A DNA stretch of 64,000 bases from Pantoea sp. A4 (GTDB taxonomy: Bacteria; Pseudomonadota; Gammaproteobacteria; Enterobacterales; Enterobacteriaceae): assembly GCF_000295955.2 (NCBI RefSeq), contig NZ_ALXE01000070.1, forward strand, positions 59,587 through 123,586. Direction: 5' to 3'. Of the stretch, positions 17,023 to 26,337 are shown piece after piece. The translations under genes and the position numbers were made by a program. The notes beneath the pieces are model-generated. The model made no database searches, was not told the DNA's origin, and saw only the letters and a program-made list of their open reading frames with translations. Positions within the stretch are counted from its first letter, which is position 1. Every line of letters starts with the position of its first letter.

Positions 17023-17790
17023 ATGCTCAGCATCAACCATCTCAGTGCGCGTTATGCCGGTCAGGCTGCGTTGCAGGATATCAATCTGCAGTTGGGCAAC
17101 GGTGAACTTATGGTGGTGCTGGGGCCGTCCGGATGCGGTAAGACAACCTTGCTGAATCTGATCGCCGGGTTTTTACCGGTGGAGTCCGGCAGCATTACCC
17201 TGGAAGGAAAGACGGTTCAGGGGCCGGGCGCAGAGCGTGGGGTGGTATTCCAGAATGAGGGCCTGCTGCCGTGGCGTAATGTGATCGATAACGTTGCCTT
17301 TGGACTGCAACTTGCGGGTGTCGGCCGGGCTGAACGTCATCGTACCGCCACGCGGTTGATCAAGCAGGTGGGCCTGGAAGGGGCGGAACAACGTTTTATC
17401 TGGCAGCTGTCTGGTGGACAGCGCCAGCGAGTGGGCATTGCTCGTGCGCTGGCGACCGATCCTCAGCTGTTGTTGCTGGATGAGCCGTTTGGCGCACTGG
17501 ATGCGTTTACGCGTGAGCAGATGCAAACGCTGCTCCTGACTCTGTGGCGCGATAGCGGAAAGCAGATTTTGTTAATTACGCACGACATTGAAGAAGCGGT
17601 GTTTCTGGCGAGCGAATTGGTGCTGCTGTCGCCGGGGCCGGGTCGGGTGGCCGAGCGCCTGCGTCTGGACTTTGGGCAGCGCTTTGCCGCCGGTGAGCCG
17701 TGCCGCAGCATCAAGTCCGATCCGGCATTTATTGAGCGCCGGGAATATGTCCTGAATCAGGTGTTTTCTCAACGTGAGGCGTTCATATGA
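17023..17790 (+). CDS. tauB: Taurine ABC transporter, ATPase
   Basis: ATP-binding subunit energising taurine import. The 255-residue protein has Walker A GPSGCGKTT near residues 34-42, signature LSGGQRQRVGIARAL near 130 and Walker B LLLLDEPFGALD near 148, all intact. It starts 10 bp after tauA, with GGGGACGAGT providing the ribosome binding site, and its stop overlaps the tauC start by 4 bp. Confidence 0.94.
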   Translation: MLSINHLSARYAGQAALQDINLQLGNGELMVVLGPSGCGKTTLLNLIAGFLPVESGSITLEGKTVQGPGAERGVVFQNEGLLPWRNVIDNVAFGLQLAGVGRAERHRTATRLIKQVGLEGAEQRFIWQLSGGQRQRVGIARALATDPQLLLLDEPFGALDAFTREQMQTLLLTLWRDSGKQILLITHDIEEAVFLASELVLLSPGPGRVAERLRLDFGQRFAAGEPCRSIKSDPAFIERREYVLNQVFSQREAFI

Positions 17791-18611
17791 GTGCGGTAAT
17801 CGATAAAACCCAGACGGCACGCCGTGGGGTGCGCTGGCCTTTTTCCCGTCAGTTAAGCCTGAGTTTTTTGAGCCTGGTGCTGCTGGTCCTGGTGTGGTGG
17901 GCAATTACGGCACTGGGATTAGTCGCTCCGATTTTCTTGCCGCCACCGCAACAAGTGTTGGCGAAATTGTATATGGTCGCCAGCCCCCAGGGCTTTATGG
18001 ATGCCACGCTATGGCAGCACCTTTCCGCCAGCCTGTTTCGTATGGTGATTGCCTTACTGGCCGCCGCGCTGATTGGGGTGCCCGTGGGCATTGCGATGGG
18101 CCTGAGCCCGACCATTCGCGGTTTACTTGATCCATTAATTGAGCTGTACCGCCCGGTGCCGCCACTGGCGTATTTACCGCTGATGGTGATCTGGTTTGGC
18201 ATTGGCGAAACATCGAAGATTTTACTGATTTATCTGGCGATTTTTGCGCCGGTGACGTTGTCCACCCTGGCGGGCGTCAAGAATGCCCAACAGGTACGCA
18301 TTCGTGCTGCCCGTGCTTTGGGTGCCAGCCGCTGGCAGGTCTTACGCTTTGTAATTTTACCCGGCGCACTGCCGGAGATCCTGACCGGATTACGCATCGG
18401 ATTGGGGGTAGGTTGGTCAACCCTGGTGGCCGCTGAACTGATAGGTGCAACGCGTGGGTTAGGTTTTATGGTGCAGTCAGCCGGTGAGTTTCTCGCGACC
18501 GATGTGGTCCTGGCGGGCATCCTGGTGATTGCAGTTATCGCAATTACGTTAGAGTTGGGGCTGCGAGCGTTACAGCGCCGTTTGACCCCGTGGAATGGAG
18601 AGCAGCAATGA
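17787..18611 (+). CDS. tauC: Taurine ABC transporter, permease
   Basis: Inner-membrane permease subunit, 274 residues with about six transmembrane helices. The EAA loop for contact with TauB is visible as RAARALGASRWQVLRFVILP near residues 172-191. ATGA overlaps join it to tauB upstream and tauD downstream, so the last three genes are translationally coupled. Confidence 0.93.
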   Translation: MSAVIDKTQTARRGVRWPFSRQLSLSFLSLVLLVLVWWAITALGLVAPIFLPPPQQVLAKLYMVASPQGFMDATLWQHLSASLFRMVIALLAAALIGVPVGIAMGLSPTIRGLLDPLIELYRPVPPLAYLPLMVIWFGIGETSKILLIYLAIFAPVTLSTLAGVKNAQQVRIRAARALGASRWQVLRFVILPGALPEILTGLRIGLGVGWSTLVAAELIGATRGLGFMVQSAGEFLATDVVLAGILVIAVIAITLELGLRALQRRLTPWNGEQQ

Positions 18612-19447
18612 GTGAGAAAGTATCTCTGACCGCGCTGGGCCCGCACATTGGCGCTCAGGTGAATGATTTGGATTTGAGCCGCCCGTTAAGCGATGCTCAG
18701 TTTGAGCAGCTCTATCATGGCTTGCTACGTCACCAGGTACTGTTTCTGCGCGACCAGACGATAACACCGCAGCAGCAGCGTGCTTTCGCTGCCCGTTTTG
18801 GCGATCTGCATATCCATCCCATCTATCCCCATGCCGAAGGCGTGGAGGAGATTATCGTGTTGGATACCGATGACAATAATCCCCCCGACAACGATAACTG
18901 GCACACCGATGTGACATTTATCAATACGCCTCCGGCGATTGCCGTGTTGGCTGCCCGGCTGCTGCCCGAGAACGGCGGCGATACGCTGTGGGCCAGCAAT
19001 ATTGCGGCCTATAATGCGCTGTCTGAGCCGTTCAAAACCTTGCTGAATGGCTTGCAGGCAGAGCACGATATTCGCAAGTCGTTCCAGGAGTATAAGTACC
19101 GTAAAACCGAGGCGGAGCGTCAGCGTTTGCAACTCGCGGTGGATAAGAACCCGCCAGTGACGCATCCGGTGATTCGTACTCACCCGGTGAGTGGTAAGAA
19201 AGCGTTGTTTGTAAACGAAGGATTTACCACCCGGATTGTTGGTCTGAATCAAAAAGAGAGTGAGGCGATTCTGAATTTCCTGTTTGCGCACATTACCAAA
19301 CCCGAGTTTCAGGTGCGTTGGCGCTGGCGTGAAGGGGATGTCGCTATCTGGGATAACCGTATTACGCAGCATTACGCCACCGCAGATTACTCTCCCGCGC
19401 GCCGTATCATGCACCGCGCAACGGTGCTGGGCGATACGCCGTTTTGA
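18608..19447 (+). CDS. tauD: Taurine dioxygenase
   Basis: Fe(II)/2-oxoglutarate-dependent oxygenase that releases sulfite from taurine, giving aminoacetaldehyde. The 279-residue protein (E. coli 283) has the iron ligands in NWHTDVTF near residue 99 and the distal His in ARRIMHRATV near 268, the Arg for 2-oxoglutarate following it. Starting at 18608 overlaps the tauC stop by 4 bp. The full set tauABCD makes an intact sulfonate-sulfur acquisition pathway, placed here between yheT and yheS rather than next to hemB as in E. coli. Confidence 0.94.
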   Translation: MSEKVSLTALGPHIGAQVNDLDLSRPLSDAQFEQLYHGLLRHQVLFLRDQTITPQQQRAFAARFGDLHIHPIYPHAEGVEEIIVLDTDDNNPPDNDNWHTDVTFINTPPAIAVLAARLLPENGGDTLWASNIAAYNALSEPFKTLLNGLQAEHDIRKSFQEYKYRKTEAERQRLQLAVDKNPPVTHPVIRTHPVSGKKALFVNEGFTTRIVGLNQKESEAILNFLFAHITKPEFQVRWRWREGDVAIWDNRITQHYATADYSPARRIMHRATVLGDTPF

Positions 19448-19453
19448 TTTATA

Positions 19454-19477
19454 CACCCTCTCTCTTTGGAGAGGGTG
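19454..19477. terminator. Inverted repeat between tauD and yheS
   Basis: An 8-bp stem (ACCCTCTC at 19455-19462 with GAGAGGGT at 19469-19476) lies between convergent genes, followed by GAGGG rather than T. It could be a weak bidirectional terminator, or one copy of a dispersed intergenic repeat with the CCCTCTC...GAGAGGG core. Confidence 0.5.
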
Positions 19478-19494
19478 AGGGAAAATCTAAAGCA

Positions 19495-21402
19495 TCACTC
19501 CGCAGCCAGCATGGCTTCGAGCTGTTCTTGCGCATCCAGCCATGCCATTTCAGTCTCTTCCAGAGACGATTTGGCACTGGCCTGAAGCTGTAACGCCTGC
19601 GCGAGATCGGCTTTGCGCGCTTGCTCATAAATGGCGCTGTCAGAAAGCTGCTGCTCGGCATCATTCAACTGGCTCTGCCATTTTGCCATCTGCTTCTCCA
19701 GCTTCTCGATCTCTTTGCGCAACGGCTGAGTCTGCGCGCGTAACTCGGCATCACGGCGTTTCTGATCTTTACGTGCCTGAGCGCTATTGGCGTTATCCTG
19801 GCGTGGGGCAGCATCCTGTTGCGCCTGCTGCTTCTGCAGATCGCTCAGCCACTGCTGATAATCCTCCAGATCGCCCTCGAACATATCGACCTTACCATCA
19901 TGCACTAGATACAAGTCGTCGGTGGTGGCACGCAACAGATGACGATCGTGCGAGACCACAACCAGAGCGCCTTCGAAATCAATCAACGCTTCGGTCAGTG
20001 CCTGACGCATATCCAGATCGAGGTGGTTGGTCGGTTCATCCAGTAACAGCAGGTTTGGCCGCTGCCAGACGATCAATGCCAGCACCAGGCGGGCCTTCTC
20101 ACCGCCGGAAAAACGCTCGGTCACTTCATTGACTTTATCGGACTGGAAGCCAAAACCGCCGAGGTAATCGCGCAGCTGCTGCTCCAGAACCTTCGGCGCA
20201 ATACGGGCAAGATGCTGCAACGGTGTTTCATCAGCACGTAAAAACTCAAGCTGATGCTGAGCGAAGTAGCCGAGCTTAATGCCTTTTGCCAGACCCGTCT
20301 CACCTTTGAGCGGAGCCAGCTCTCCCGCTAACAGTTTGATCAGCGTCGATTTACCTGCGCCGTTACGGCCTAACAGACCAATGCGCGAACCTGGCACCAA
20401 ATTCAGCTTAATGGCATCAAGAATAATTCGCTCGCCATAACCGGCGGTCACCTTCTCCATCTTCAGCAATGGGCTGGGTAAACTCTCTGGGGCGCGGAAA
20501 CTAAAACTAAACGGATTATCTACGTGAGCTGGCGCAATCAACTCCATCCGCTCCAGCATCTTGATGCGGCTTTGTGCCTGTTTCGCTTTTGACGCCTTGG
20601 CGCGGAAACGGTCGATATAACTCTGGAGATGCGCCACCTTCTCCTGCTGCTGGGCAAACAATGCCTGCTGCTGGGCCAGTTTTGCGACACGCTGACGTTC
20701 AAATGAACTGTAATTGCCCGTGTATTCAACCATCGTTTGCTGTTCGATATGTAGAATCTTATCGACAACCGGATCGAGAAAATCGCGATCGTGGGAAATC
20801 AGAATCAGCGTGCCGGTGTAGTTATTCAGCCAGCGCTCCAGCCAGATAACGGCATCGAGATCGAGGTGGTTCGTCGGTTCATCAAGCAGCAGCAAATCTG
20901 AACGGCAAATCAGGGCTTGTGCCAGGTTCAGACGCATACGCCAGCCACCGGAAAAATCGCTTACCGGGCGTTGGAGTTGCTCATTACTGAAACCCAGACC
21001 GTGTAACAGGCTGGAGGCGCGAGCATGAATACTCCACGCCTGAATGGCCTCCAGCTTACCGTGCAGCAGGGCGATGGCATTGCCATTATTTTCTGCATTT
21101 GCGTGGGCTAATTCGGATTCCAGCTGACGAAATTCGCGATCGCCGTCGATAACATACTCTAGCGCAGCTTTACTCAGCGCTGGCGTCTCCTGGTTAACCC
21201 AGGCCAATGCCCAGTTAGCAGGAAAAGAGAAACTACCGGCATCACTGCTGATTTCATTTTTAAGCAAGGCCAGCAGCGTCGATTTACCGCAGCCATTTTT
21301 ACCGACCAGGCCAACTTTTTGCCCTGGATTGATCGTGGCGGAGGCGTTATCGAGCAGGACGCGAGTGCCACGGCGAATTTGTAACGAGGAGAAGACAATC
21401 AT
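19495..21402 (-). CDS. yheS: ABC-F family ATPase YheS
   Basis: A 635-residue ABC-F protein, two ATPase domains without membrane segments; the family acts on ribosomes rather than in transport. Domain 1 has GKNGCGKST near residue 34 and SDFSGGWRMR; domain 2 has GRNGAGKST and RFSGGEKARLVLAL. Both carry LLLLDEPTNHLDLD. A charged coiled coil rich in Glu/Gln/Lys ends the protein. Although the frame is open to 21579, the ATG at 21402 (MIVFSSLQIRRG) is the family start. It is divergent from kefG, as in E. coli. Confidence 0.94.
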   Translation of the reverse strand: MIVFSSLQIRRGTRVLLDNASATINPGQKVGLVGKNGCGKSTLLALLKNEISSDAGSFSFPANWALAWVNQETPALSKAALEYVIDGDREFRQLESELAHANAENNGNAIALLHGKLEAIQAWSIHARASSLLHGLGFSNEQLQRPVSDFSGGWRMRLNLAQALICRSDLLLLDEPTNHLDLDAVIWLERWLNNYTGTLILISHDRDFLDPVVDKILHIEQQTMVEYTGNYSSFERQRVAKLAQQQALFAQQQEKVAHLQSYIDRFRAKASKAKQAQSRIKMLERMELIAPAHVDNPFSFSFRAPESLPSPLLKMEKVTAGYGERIILDAIKLNLVPGSRIGLLGRNGAGKSTLIKLLAGELAPLKGETGLAKGIKLGYFAQHQLEFLRADETPLQHLARIAPKVLEQQLRDYLGGFGFQSDKVNEVTERFSGGEKARLVLALIVWQRPNLLLLDEPTNHLDLDMRQALTEALIDFEGALVVVSHDRHLLRATTDDLYLVHDGKVDMFEGDLEDYQQWLSDLQKQQAQQDAAPRQDNANSAQARKDQKRRDAELRAQTQPLRKEIEKLEKQMAKWQSQLNDAEQQLSDSAIYEQARKADLAQALQLQASAKSSLEETEMAWLDAQEQLEAMLAAE

Positions 21403-21625
21403 AAGCGCCGCATAGTCAGAATATGTTAATTTACACGCACCATAATAATACCCGCCAGAAATCACGCTCCGGGCGCGTTGGCTTGCTTTACTTAATCCCG
21501 ACTCTTTCAGGGATTTGCTGCCTCGCCGCTTTCCTGCAGCGTGAACTATTGGGGTACAGATAAATACTGCGTCGAGCATGGTAGCGGAAAAGTCACGCCA
21601 TGACGACGCCCTGGAAGGGGAAGCT

Positions 21626-22177
21626 ATGCCGCAGCCACCAAAAATCCTGCTGCTTTACGCCCATCCGGAATCACAGGATTCGATTGCAAATCGGGTTTTG
21701 CTGCAACCGGCAATGGGACTGGAGCACGTTACTGTGCACGATCTCTATGCACACTATCCCGACTTCTTTATTGATGTTCACCATGAACAACAGCTGCTGC
21801 GTGAGCATGACATTATTGTGTTTCAGCACCCGCTCTATACCTACAGCTGCCCGGCTTTGCTCAAAGAGTGGCTGGATCGCGTCTTGTCGCGCGGCTTTGC
21901 CAGCGGCACTGACGGGAATGCGCTGGCGGGCAAATACTGGCGCAGCGTCATCACGACCGGGGAGCCGGAAACGGCTTATCATCAGGATGGCCTGAATCGC
22001 TACCCGATGACGGAAGTTATGCGCCCGTTTGAACTTACCGCGCAGATGTGTCGTATGCACTGGATGACGCCGATGGTGATCTACTGGGCACGGCGACAGC
22101 AGCCGGAAGTCATGAAAAACTTTGCGAGCGCCTATGGCGACTGGCTCTCATCTCCACTGCCACAGGGAGGCGTGTAA
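21626..22177 (+). CDS. kefG: KefB ancillary quinone oxidoreductase
   Basis: A 183-residue flavodoxin-like protein that binds and is needed for full activity of the KefB potassium efflux system. It shows LLLYAHPESQDS at the N-terminus and FQHPLYTYSCPALLKEWLD near residue 75, as in KefG. The frame is open upstream, but the ATG at 21626 after GGAAGGGGAAGCT fits. The TAA overlaps the kefB ATG by one base, so the two are coupled. Confidence 0.94.
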   Translation: MPQPPKILLLYAHPESQDSIANRVLLQPAMGLEHVTVHDLYAHYPDFFIDVHHEQQLLREHDIIVFQHPLYTYSCPALLKEWLDRVLSRGFASGTDGNALAGKYWRSVITTGEPETAYHQDGLNRYPMTEVMRPFELTAQMCRMHWMTPMVIYWARRQQPEVMKNFASAYGDWLSSPLPQGGV

Positions 22178-23979
22178 TGGAAGGACAAACGTTACTCACG
22201 GCCGGGGTGATCTATCTGGTTGCTGCGGTTCTGATTGTGCCAGTGGCAGCGCGCCTGGGGATTGGCGCCGTACTGGGCTATCTGCTGGCGGGCATCGCTA
22301 TCGGTCCTTGGGGGCTGGGCTTTATCAGTGATGTAGAAGAGATCCTGCACTTCTCCGAGCTTGGCGTGGTGTTCCTGATGTTTATCATCGGACTGGAACT
22401 TAACCCCTCGAAGCTTTGGGCACTAAGACGTTCTATTTTTGGCGTGGGTGCCGCGCAGGTGATCATTTCGGCAGCGCTGCTTGGGGTGATTCTCTGGCTC
22501 AGCCATTTTGCCTGGCAGGCCGCGGTGATTGGCGGTATCGGACTGGCAATGTCCTCGACGGCGATGGCGCTGCAACTGATGCGCGACAAAGGCATGAACC
22601 GCAGTGAATCGGGCCAGCTTGGCTTCTCGGTACTGTTGTTCCAGGATTTGGCCGTGATTCCCGCATTGGCGCTGGTGCCGCTGCTGGCAGGTGGAGACAA
22701 CGGCCAGTTCGACTGGATGAAACTGGGGATGAAAGTGCTGGCCTTTGCCGGCATGTTGGTGGGAGGGCGCTATCTGTTACGTCCCATCCTGCGCTACATC
22801 GCCGCTTCTGGCGTGCGTGAAGTCTTCACAGCAGCCGCACTGCTGCTGGTATTGGGTTCGGCGCTGTTTATGGACACTCTCGGGCTTTCCATGGCGTTGG
22901 GAACCTTCATCGCAGGCATCCTGCTGGCGGAAAGCGAATACCGCCATGAGCTGGAAGTTGCGATTGAGCCGTTTAAAGGCCTGCTGCTTGGCTTGTTCTT
23001 TATCTCGGTTGGTATGGCGCTAAACCTGGGCGTGCTCTATACCCACATCGTGGAAATCCTGGTGGGTGTGCTGCTGCTGGTCGTAGTGAAAACGCTGGTG
23101 CTGTACGTCCTTGCACGCATTTATGGCATGCGCAGCTCTGAACGTTTGCAGTTTGCCGGGGTGCTGAGTCAGGGGGGCGAGTTTGCCTTTGTCCTGTTCT
23201 CTGCTGCCTCTTCGGTCAAGTTGTTTACCGGTGACCAACTCCCGCTGCTGTTAGTCACCGTCACGCTCTCAATGATGACCACGCCGCTGGTCATGCAGGG
23301 CATCGATCGCATTTTGGCGCGCCGCTTCAATGAAACGGAAGACAGCGATGAGAAACACTATGTGGAAGATGATGCGCCGCAGGTGATTGTGGTCGGCTTT
23401 GGCCGTTTCGGTCAGGTCGTTGGGCGCTTGCTCATGGCGAATAATACCCGTATTACCGTACTGGAACGTGACATCAGTGCGGTTAGCCTGATGCGCAAGT
23501 ACGGCTATAAGGTCTATTATGGGGACGCGACTGAACTAGAATTGCTGCGGGCAGCGGGCGCTGCAACCGCCCAGTCCATCGTGATCACCTGTAATGAGCC
23601 GGAAGACACCATGAACATCGTGCATCTGTGCCAACAGCATTTCCCACAGTTGCAGATCATGGCGCGGGCGCGTGGTCGTGTGGAGGCGCATGAGCTTCTG
23701 CAGGCCGGTGTTCAGCAGTTCACGCGTGAAACCTTCTCCAGTGCGCTGGAGCTGGGCCGTAAAGCACTTATTTCTCTGGGTATGCACCCACATCAGGCGC
23801 AGCGGGCACAGCTGCACTTCCGCCGCCTGGATATGCGTATGCTGCGTGAACTGGTGCCAAATCATGGCGACAGCGTTCAAGTCTCGCGTGTGCGTGAGGC
23901 AAGACGCGAGCTGGAGGATATCTTCCAGCGGGAAATGCAGCACGAAAAACGCCAGCTTGATGGCTGGGACGATGAGTAA
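22177..23979 (+). CDS. kefB: Glutathione-gated K+/H+ antiporter KefB
   Basis: CPA2-family potassium efflux protein opened by glutathione adducts to acidify the cytoplasm during electrophile stress. The 600-residue protein has about 12 hydrophobic helices in residues 1-390 (IGAVLGYLLAGIAIGPWGLG; HFSELGVVFLMFIIGLEL) and a C-terminal RCK/TrkA-N domain starting VIVVGFGRFGQVVGRLL near residue 403. Length and order match E. coli (601 residues). Confidence 0.95.
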   Translation: MEGQTLLTAGVIYLVAAVLIVPVAARLGIGAVLGYLLAGIAIGPWGLGFISDVEEILHFSELGVVFLMFIIGLELNPSKLWALRRSIFGVGAAQVIISAALLGVILWLSHFAWQAAVIGGIGLAMSSTAMALQLMRDKGMNRSESGQLGFSVLLFQDLAVIPALALVPLLAGGDNGQFDWMKLGMKVLAFAGMLVGGRYLLRPILRYIAASGVREVFTAAALLLVLGSALFMDTLGLSMALGTFIAGILLAESEYRHELEVAIEPFKGLLLGLFFISVGMALNLGVLYTHIVEILVGVLLLVVVKTLVLYVLARIYGMRSSERLQFAGVLSQGGEFAFVLFSAASSVKLFTGDQLPLLLVTVTLSMMTTPLVMQGIDRILARRFNETEDSDEKHYVEDDAPQVIVVGFGRFGQVVGRLLMANNTRITVLERDISAVSLMRKYGYKVYYGDATELELLRAAGAATAQSIVITCNEPEDTMNIVHLCQQHFPQLQIMARARGRVEAHELLQAGVQQFTRETFSSALELGRKALISLGMHPHQAQRAQLHFRRLDMRMLRELVPNHGDSVQVSRVREARRELEDIFQREMQHEKRQLDGWDDE

Positions 23980-24032
23980 TGTACAGATCCTGCTATCGCA
24001 AGATAGCAGGTCACCCTTTCGGACAGAGCAAA

Positions 24033-24227
24033 ATGCGTAAACGTTTTATTGCCGGTGCGGTATGCCCGCAGTGTCAGCAGAAAGATACTCTGGCACTGTG
24101 GCGTGAAAATAATGTCGATGTGGTTGAGTGTGTTAAGTGCGGCCACCAGATGCGTGAAGCGGACAAACAGGCGAAAAGCCAGGTTCGGGAAAACGAGCAG
24201 GTTATTGGCATTTTCCATCCTGAGTAG
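24033..24227 (+). CDS. yheV: YheV family zinc-ribbon-like small protein
   Basis: A 64-residue conserved protein of unknown function. Two CxxC pairs (CPQC and CVKCGH) suggest a metal-binding knuckle. The ATG at 24033 (MRKRFIAGAVCPQC) matches E. coli YheV, and GGACAGAG lies upstream; an earlier in-frame start would overlap kefB. The C-terminus EQVIGIFHPE is characteristic. Confidence 0.9.
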   Translation: MRKRFIAGAVCPQCQQKDTLALWRENNVDVVECVKCGHQMREADKQAKSQVRENEQVIGIFHPE

Positions 24228-24411
24228 CGGAATCCCGCACCTTTTTTTAAGCTTAAACTTACAGCGGGATTGAATTCCGCTACAATCGGCGCCATTACGC
24301 TGAGGTGGCGAGGCGCTGTTCCTCAGTTTCGAACCTTTCTGGTTGGTGTTATTGCACGCAAAAATAGACCAATGAGGCGGGGTTATCGGTTCTCAACGGT
24401 TAGGAGATATC

Positions 24412-24960
24412 ATGAAAGTAGCAAAAGACCTGGTAGTAAGCCTGGCCTATCAGGTACGTACAGAAGACGGTGTGTTGGTTGATGAGTCTCCGGTGAGTGC
24501 ACCGCTGGATTATCTGCACGGTCATGGTTCCCTGATTTCTGGTCTGGAAAAAGCGCTGGAAAATCATGTAGTAGGCGATAAGTTTGACGTGCATATCACT
24601 GCAAACGACGCTTACGGCCAGTATGATGACAACCTGGTACAGCGCGTACCAAAAGATGTCTTCATGGGTGTAGATGAACTGCAAGTGGGCATGCGTTTCC
24701 TGGCGGAAACCGATCAGGGTCCAGTTCCAGTAGAAATCACCGAAGTGGAAGATGAGCACGTTGTTGTCGATGGCAACCACATGCTGGCGGGTCAGGACCT
24801 GAACTTCAACGTTGAAGTTGTCGCGATCCGTGAAGCCACGGCTGAAGAACTGGCTCACGGCCACGTTCACGGTGCTGACGGCCATCATCACGACCACGAT
24901 CACGACCATGACCACGGTCAAGGCGGTTGTGGTACCGGCGGTTGTGGCTGCAGCCACTAA
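24412..24960 (+). CDS. slyD: FKBP-type prolyl isomerase and metallochaperone SlyD
   Basis: Peptidyl-prolyl isomerase and chaperone with a nickel-binding tail that helps hydrogenase maturation. The 182-residue protein has the FKBP core (residues ~1-70 and ~130-150), an inserted chaperone (IF) domain (~75-120), and a His/Asp/Cys-rich tail from residue ~150 with alternating DHDHDHDH and GGCGTGGCGCSH. The tail is shorter than in E. coli (196 residues). GAGATATC precedes the ATG, and -10-like TACAAT occurs near 24280. A strong terminator follows. Confidence 0.95.
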   Translation: MKVAKDLVVSLAYQVRTEDGVLVDESPVSAPLDYLHGHGSLISGLEKALENHVVGDKFDVHITANDAYGQYDDNLVQRVPKDVFMGVDELQVGMRFLAETDQGPVPVEITEVEDEHVVVDGNHMLAGQDLNFNVEVVAIREATAEELAHGHVHGADGHHHDHDHDHDHGQGGCGTGGCGCSH

Positions 24961-25000
24961 TACAGTACCTTCGCACCACGCTTATTTAGCGTAGCTGCCT

Positions 25001-25030
25001 GAAATCCCGGACATTGTGCCGGGATTTTTT
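25001..25030 (+). terminator. Terminator after slyD
   Basis: A 9-bp stem (25002-25010 with 25019-25027) around 8 bases ends in a T run. Confidence 0.88.
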
Positions 25031-25332
25031 ATTTTCTGACGATATTGTGACAATCTATTAAATATTCTATTATTTTTTTATTCTCAATCCTGAGTGTGTT
25101 TTTCATATATCAGTCTATTATTGTTACATCGGCCAGGATAAAGCTGGTTTTTACATTTTACCTTGCAAGCTTGTTCTTATTTTTTGATATTCATTTACTC
25201 GAAATCTCCTAAAAAGACCGGTAAAAAAGCGAGTTTATTGACGATCCGCACAAAATGTTTTTAACTTCCTTGCACTGCTCCAGAACTGAACGCCAAAAAA
25301 TTAACGTAGTTTAGCCTGTACAGGGATATTAA
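25031..25332. other. AT-rich gap upstream of the glycosyltransferase cluster
   Basis: About 300 bp with no convincing ORF and markedly higher A+T than either flank. A weak promoter-like pair (TTGACG at 25238-25243 and TTAACT 17 bp later) points towards the following genes. Only one GATC is present, so the Dam/OxyR phase-variation switch found before some gtr clusters is not seen. No attachment site or repeat was recognised. Confidence 0.5.
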
Positions 25333-26337
25333 ATGCTCACTGTAAATAAACTCGTGTCCGCTGATTTAGCCAGCGAAGAACTGATTCAGGAACATGTTCG
25401 CTATCGTGGTAAACATGTTGCTTTAGTGGTGCCTTGTCATAATGAGGCAACCACTATCTATCAAGTAGTTAGTGAATTCAGAACGGCCATGCCGGAGCTG
25501 GATATCTGGGTATTTGATAATCTCTCAACCGATAACACTCGTGAGCAGGCCCAGGCGGCCGGTGCCACGGTGATTGCGGTTAACGAGAAAGGCAAAGGCA
25601 ATGTTGTGCGTCGCATGTTTGCTGAGGTTAATGCCGATGTTTACGTGATGGTCGATGGTGATGCCACCTATGAAGCGCGTGCGATCCACAAGCTGGTGGA
25701 CAAGTTGATAGATGACCGCCTCGATATGGTGGTTGGCTGTCGTCGGGTTGCCGCCGAGATTGCCGAAAAGGCCTATCGGCCAGGGCACCAGTTTGGTAAT
25801 AAGCTCCTTACCACCAGCGTGACCAGGATTTTTGGGGGACGCTTCACGGATATGCTCTCTGGTTATCGTGCATTTACCCGTCGTTATGCAAAGTCTTTCC
25901 CGGCGCTGGCGCGTGGTTTCGAAACGGAAACTGAGCTGACGGTACATGCGCTGGAACTGCGTATGCCCTATGGTGAAGTGACCACGGTTTACGGCGAACG
26001 TCCCGAAGGTTCGGAAAGCAAGCTCTCCACCTATAAAGACGGAGTGCGTATCCTTGCCACAATTATTCGACTGTTCATGCGCGAAAAGCCGCTGTTCTTC
26101 TTCGGCATGATTTCCCTGCTGTTCTTTATCGTCTCACTGGGGCTGTTTCTACCCGTATTGGCACAATACTTTAGTACCGGCCTGGTACCGCGTCTGCCCA
26201 CCGCAGTGCTTTCGGCGGTGTTAATGCTGGCAGGGTTCTTATCGCTGGCGTGTGGACTGATTCTGGATAACGTCACCATTGGGCGTCAGGAGAACAAGCG
26301 TCTGTTCTACTTATCAACTTCGAATCGTGACTTCTGA
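25333..26337 (+). CDS. GT2 glycosyltransferase, polyprenyl-phosphate glycosyltransferase (GtrB) type
   Basis: A 334-residue family 2 glycosyltransferase. The GT-A core has ALVVPCHNEATTIYQVV near residue 31 and VMVDGDATYEA near 104 with the DxD-like Asp residues, followed by GYRAFTRRY and ERPEGSESKLSTYKDG. Two hydrophobic helices follow near residues 250-315. This is the layout of GtrB/dolichol-phosphate-mannose synthase proteins, which load a sugar on undecaprenyl phosphate. The sugar cannot be told. Its stop overlaps the start of the GtrA-like gene by one base. Not present between slyD and slyX in E. coli. Confidence 0.85.
   Translation: MLTVNKLVSADLASEELIQEHVRYRGKHVALVVPCHNEATTIYQVVSEFRTAMPELDIWVFDNLSTDNTREQAQAAGATVIAVNEKGKGNVVRRMFAEVNADVYVMVDGDATYEARAIHKLVDKLIDDRLDMVVGCRRVAAEIAEKAYRPGHQFGNKLLTTSVTRIFGGRFTDMLSGYRAFTRRYAKSFPALARGFETETELTVHALELRMPYGEVTTVYGERPEGSESKLSTYKDGVRILATIIRLFMREKPLFFFGMISLLFFIVSLGLFLPVLAQYFSTGLVPRLPTAVLSAVLMLAGFLSLACGLILDNVTIGRQENKRLFYLSTSNRDF

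Noticed and set aside
24880..24957. Tandem repeat or CRISPR-like pattern at the end of slyD
   Set aside because: The repeated CATGAC/CACGAT units are codons of the His/Asp metal-binding tail, in frame and typical of SlyD.
25031..25332. Dam/OxyR phase-variation switch before the gtr-like genes
   Set aside because: Phase-variable gtr promoters need several GATC sites overlapping an OxyR site; only one GATC is present in this gap.
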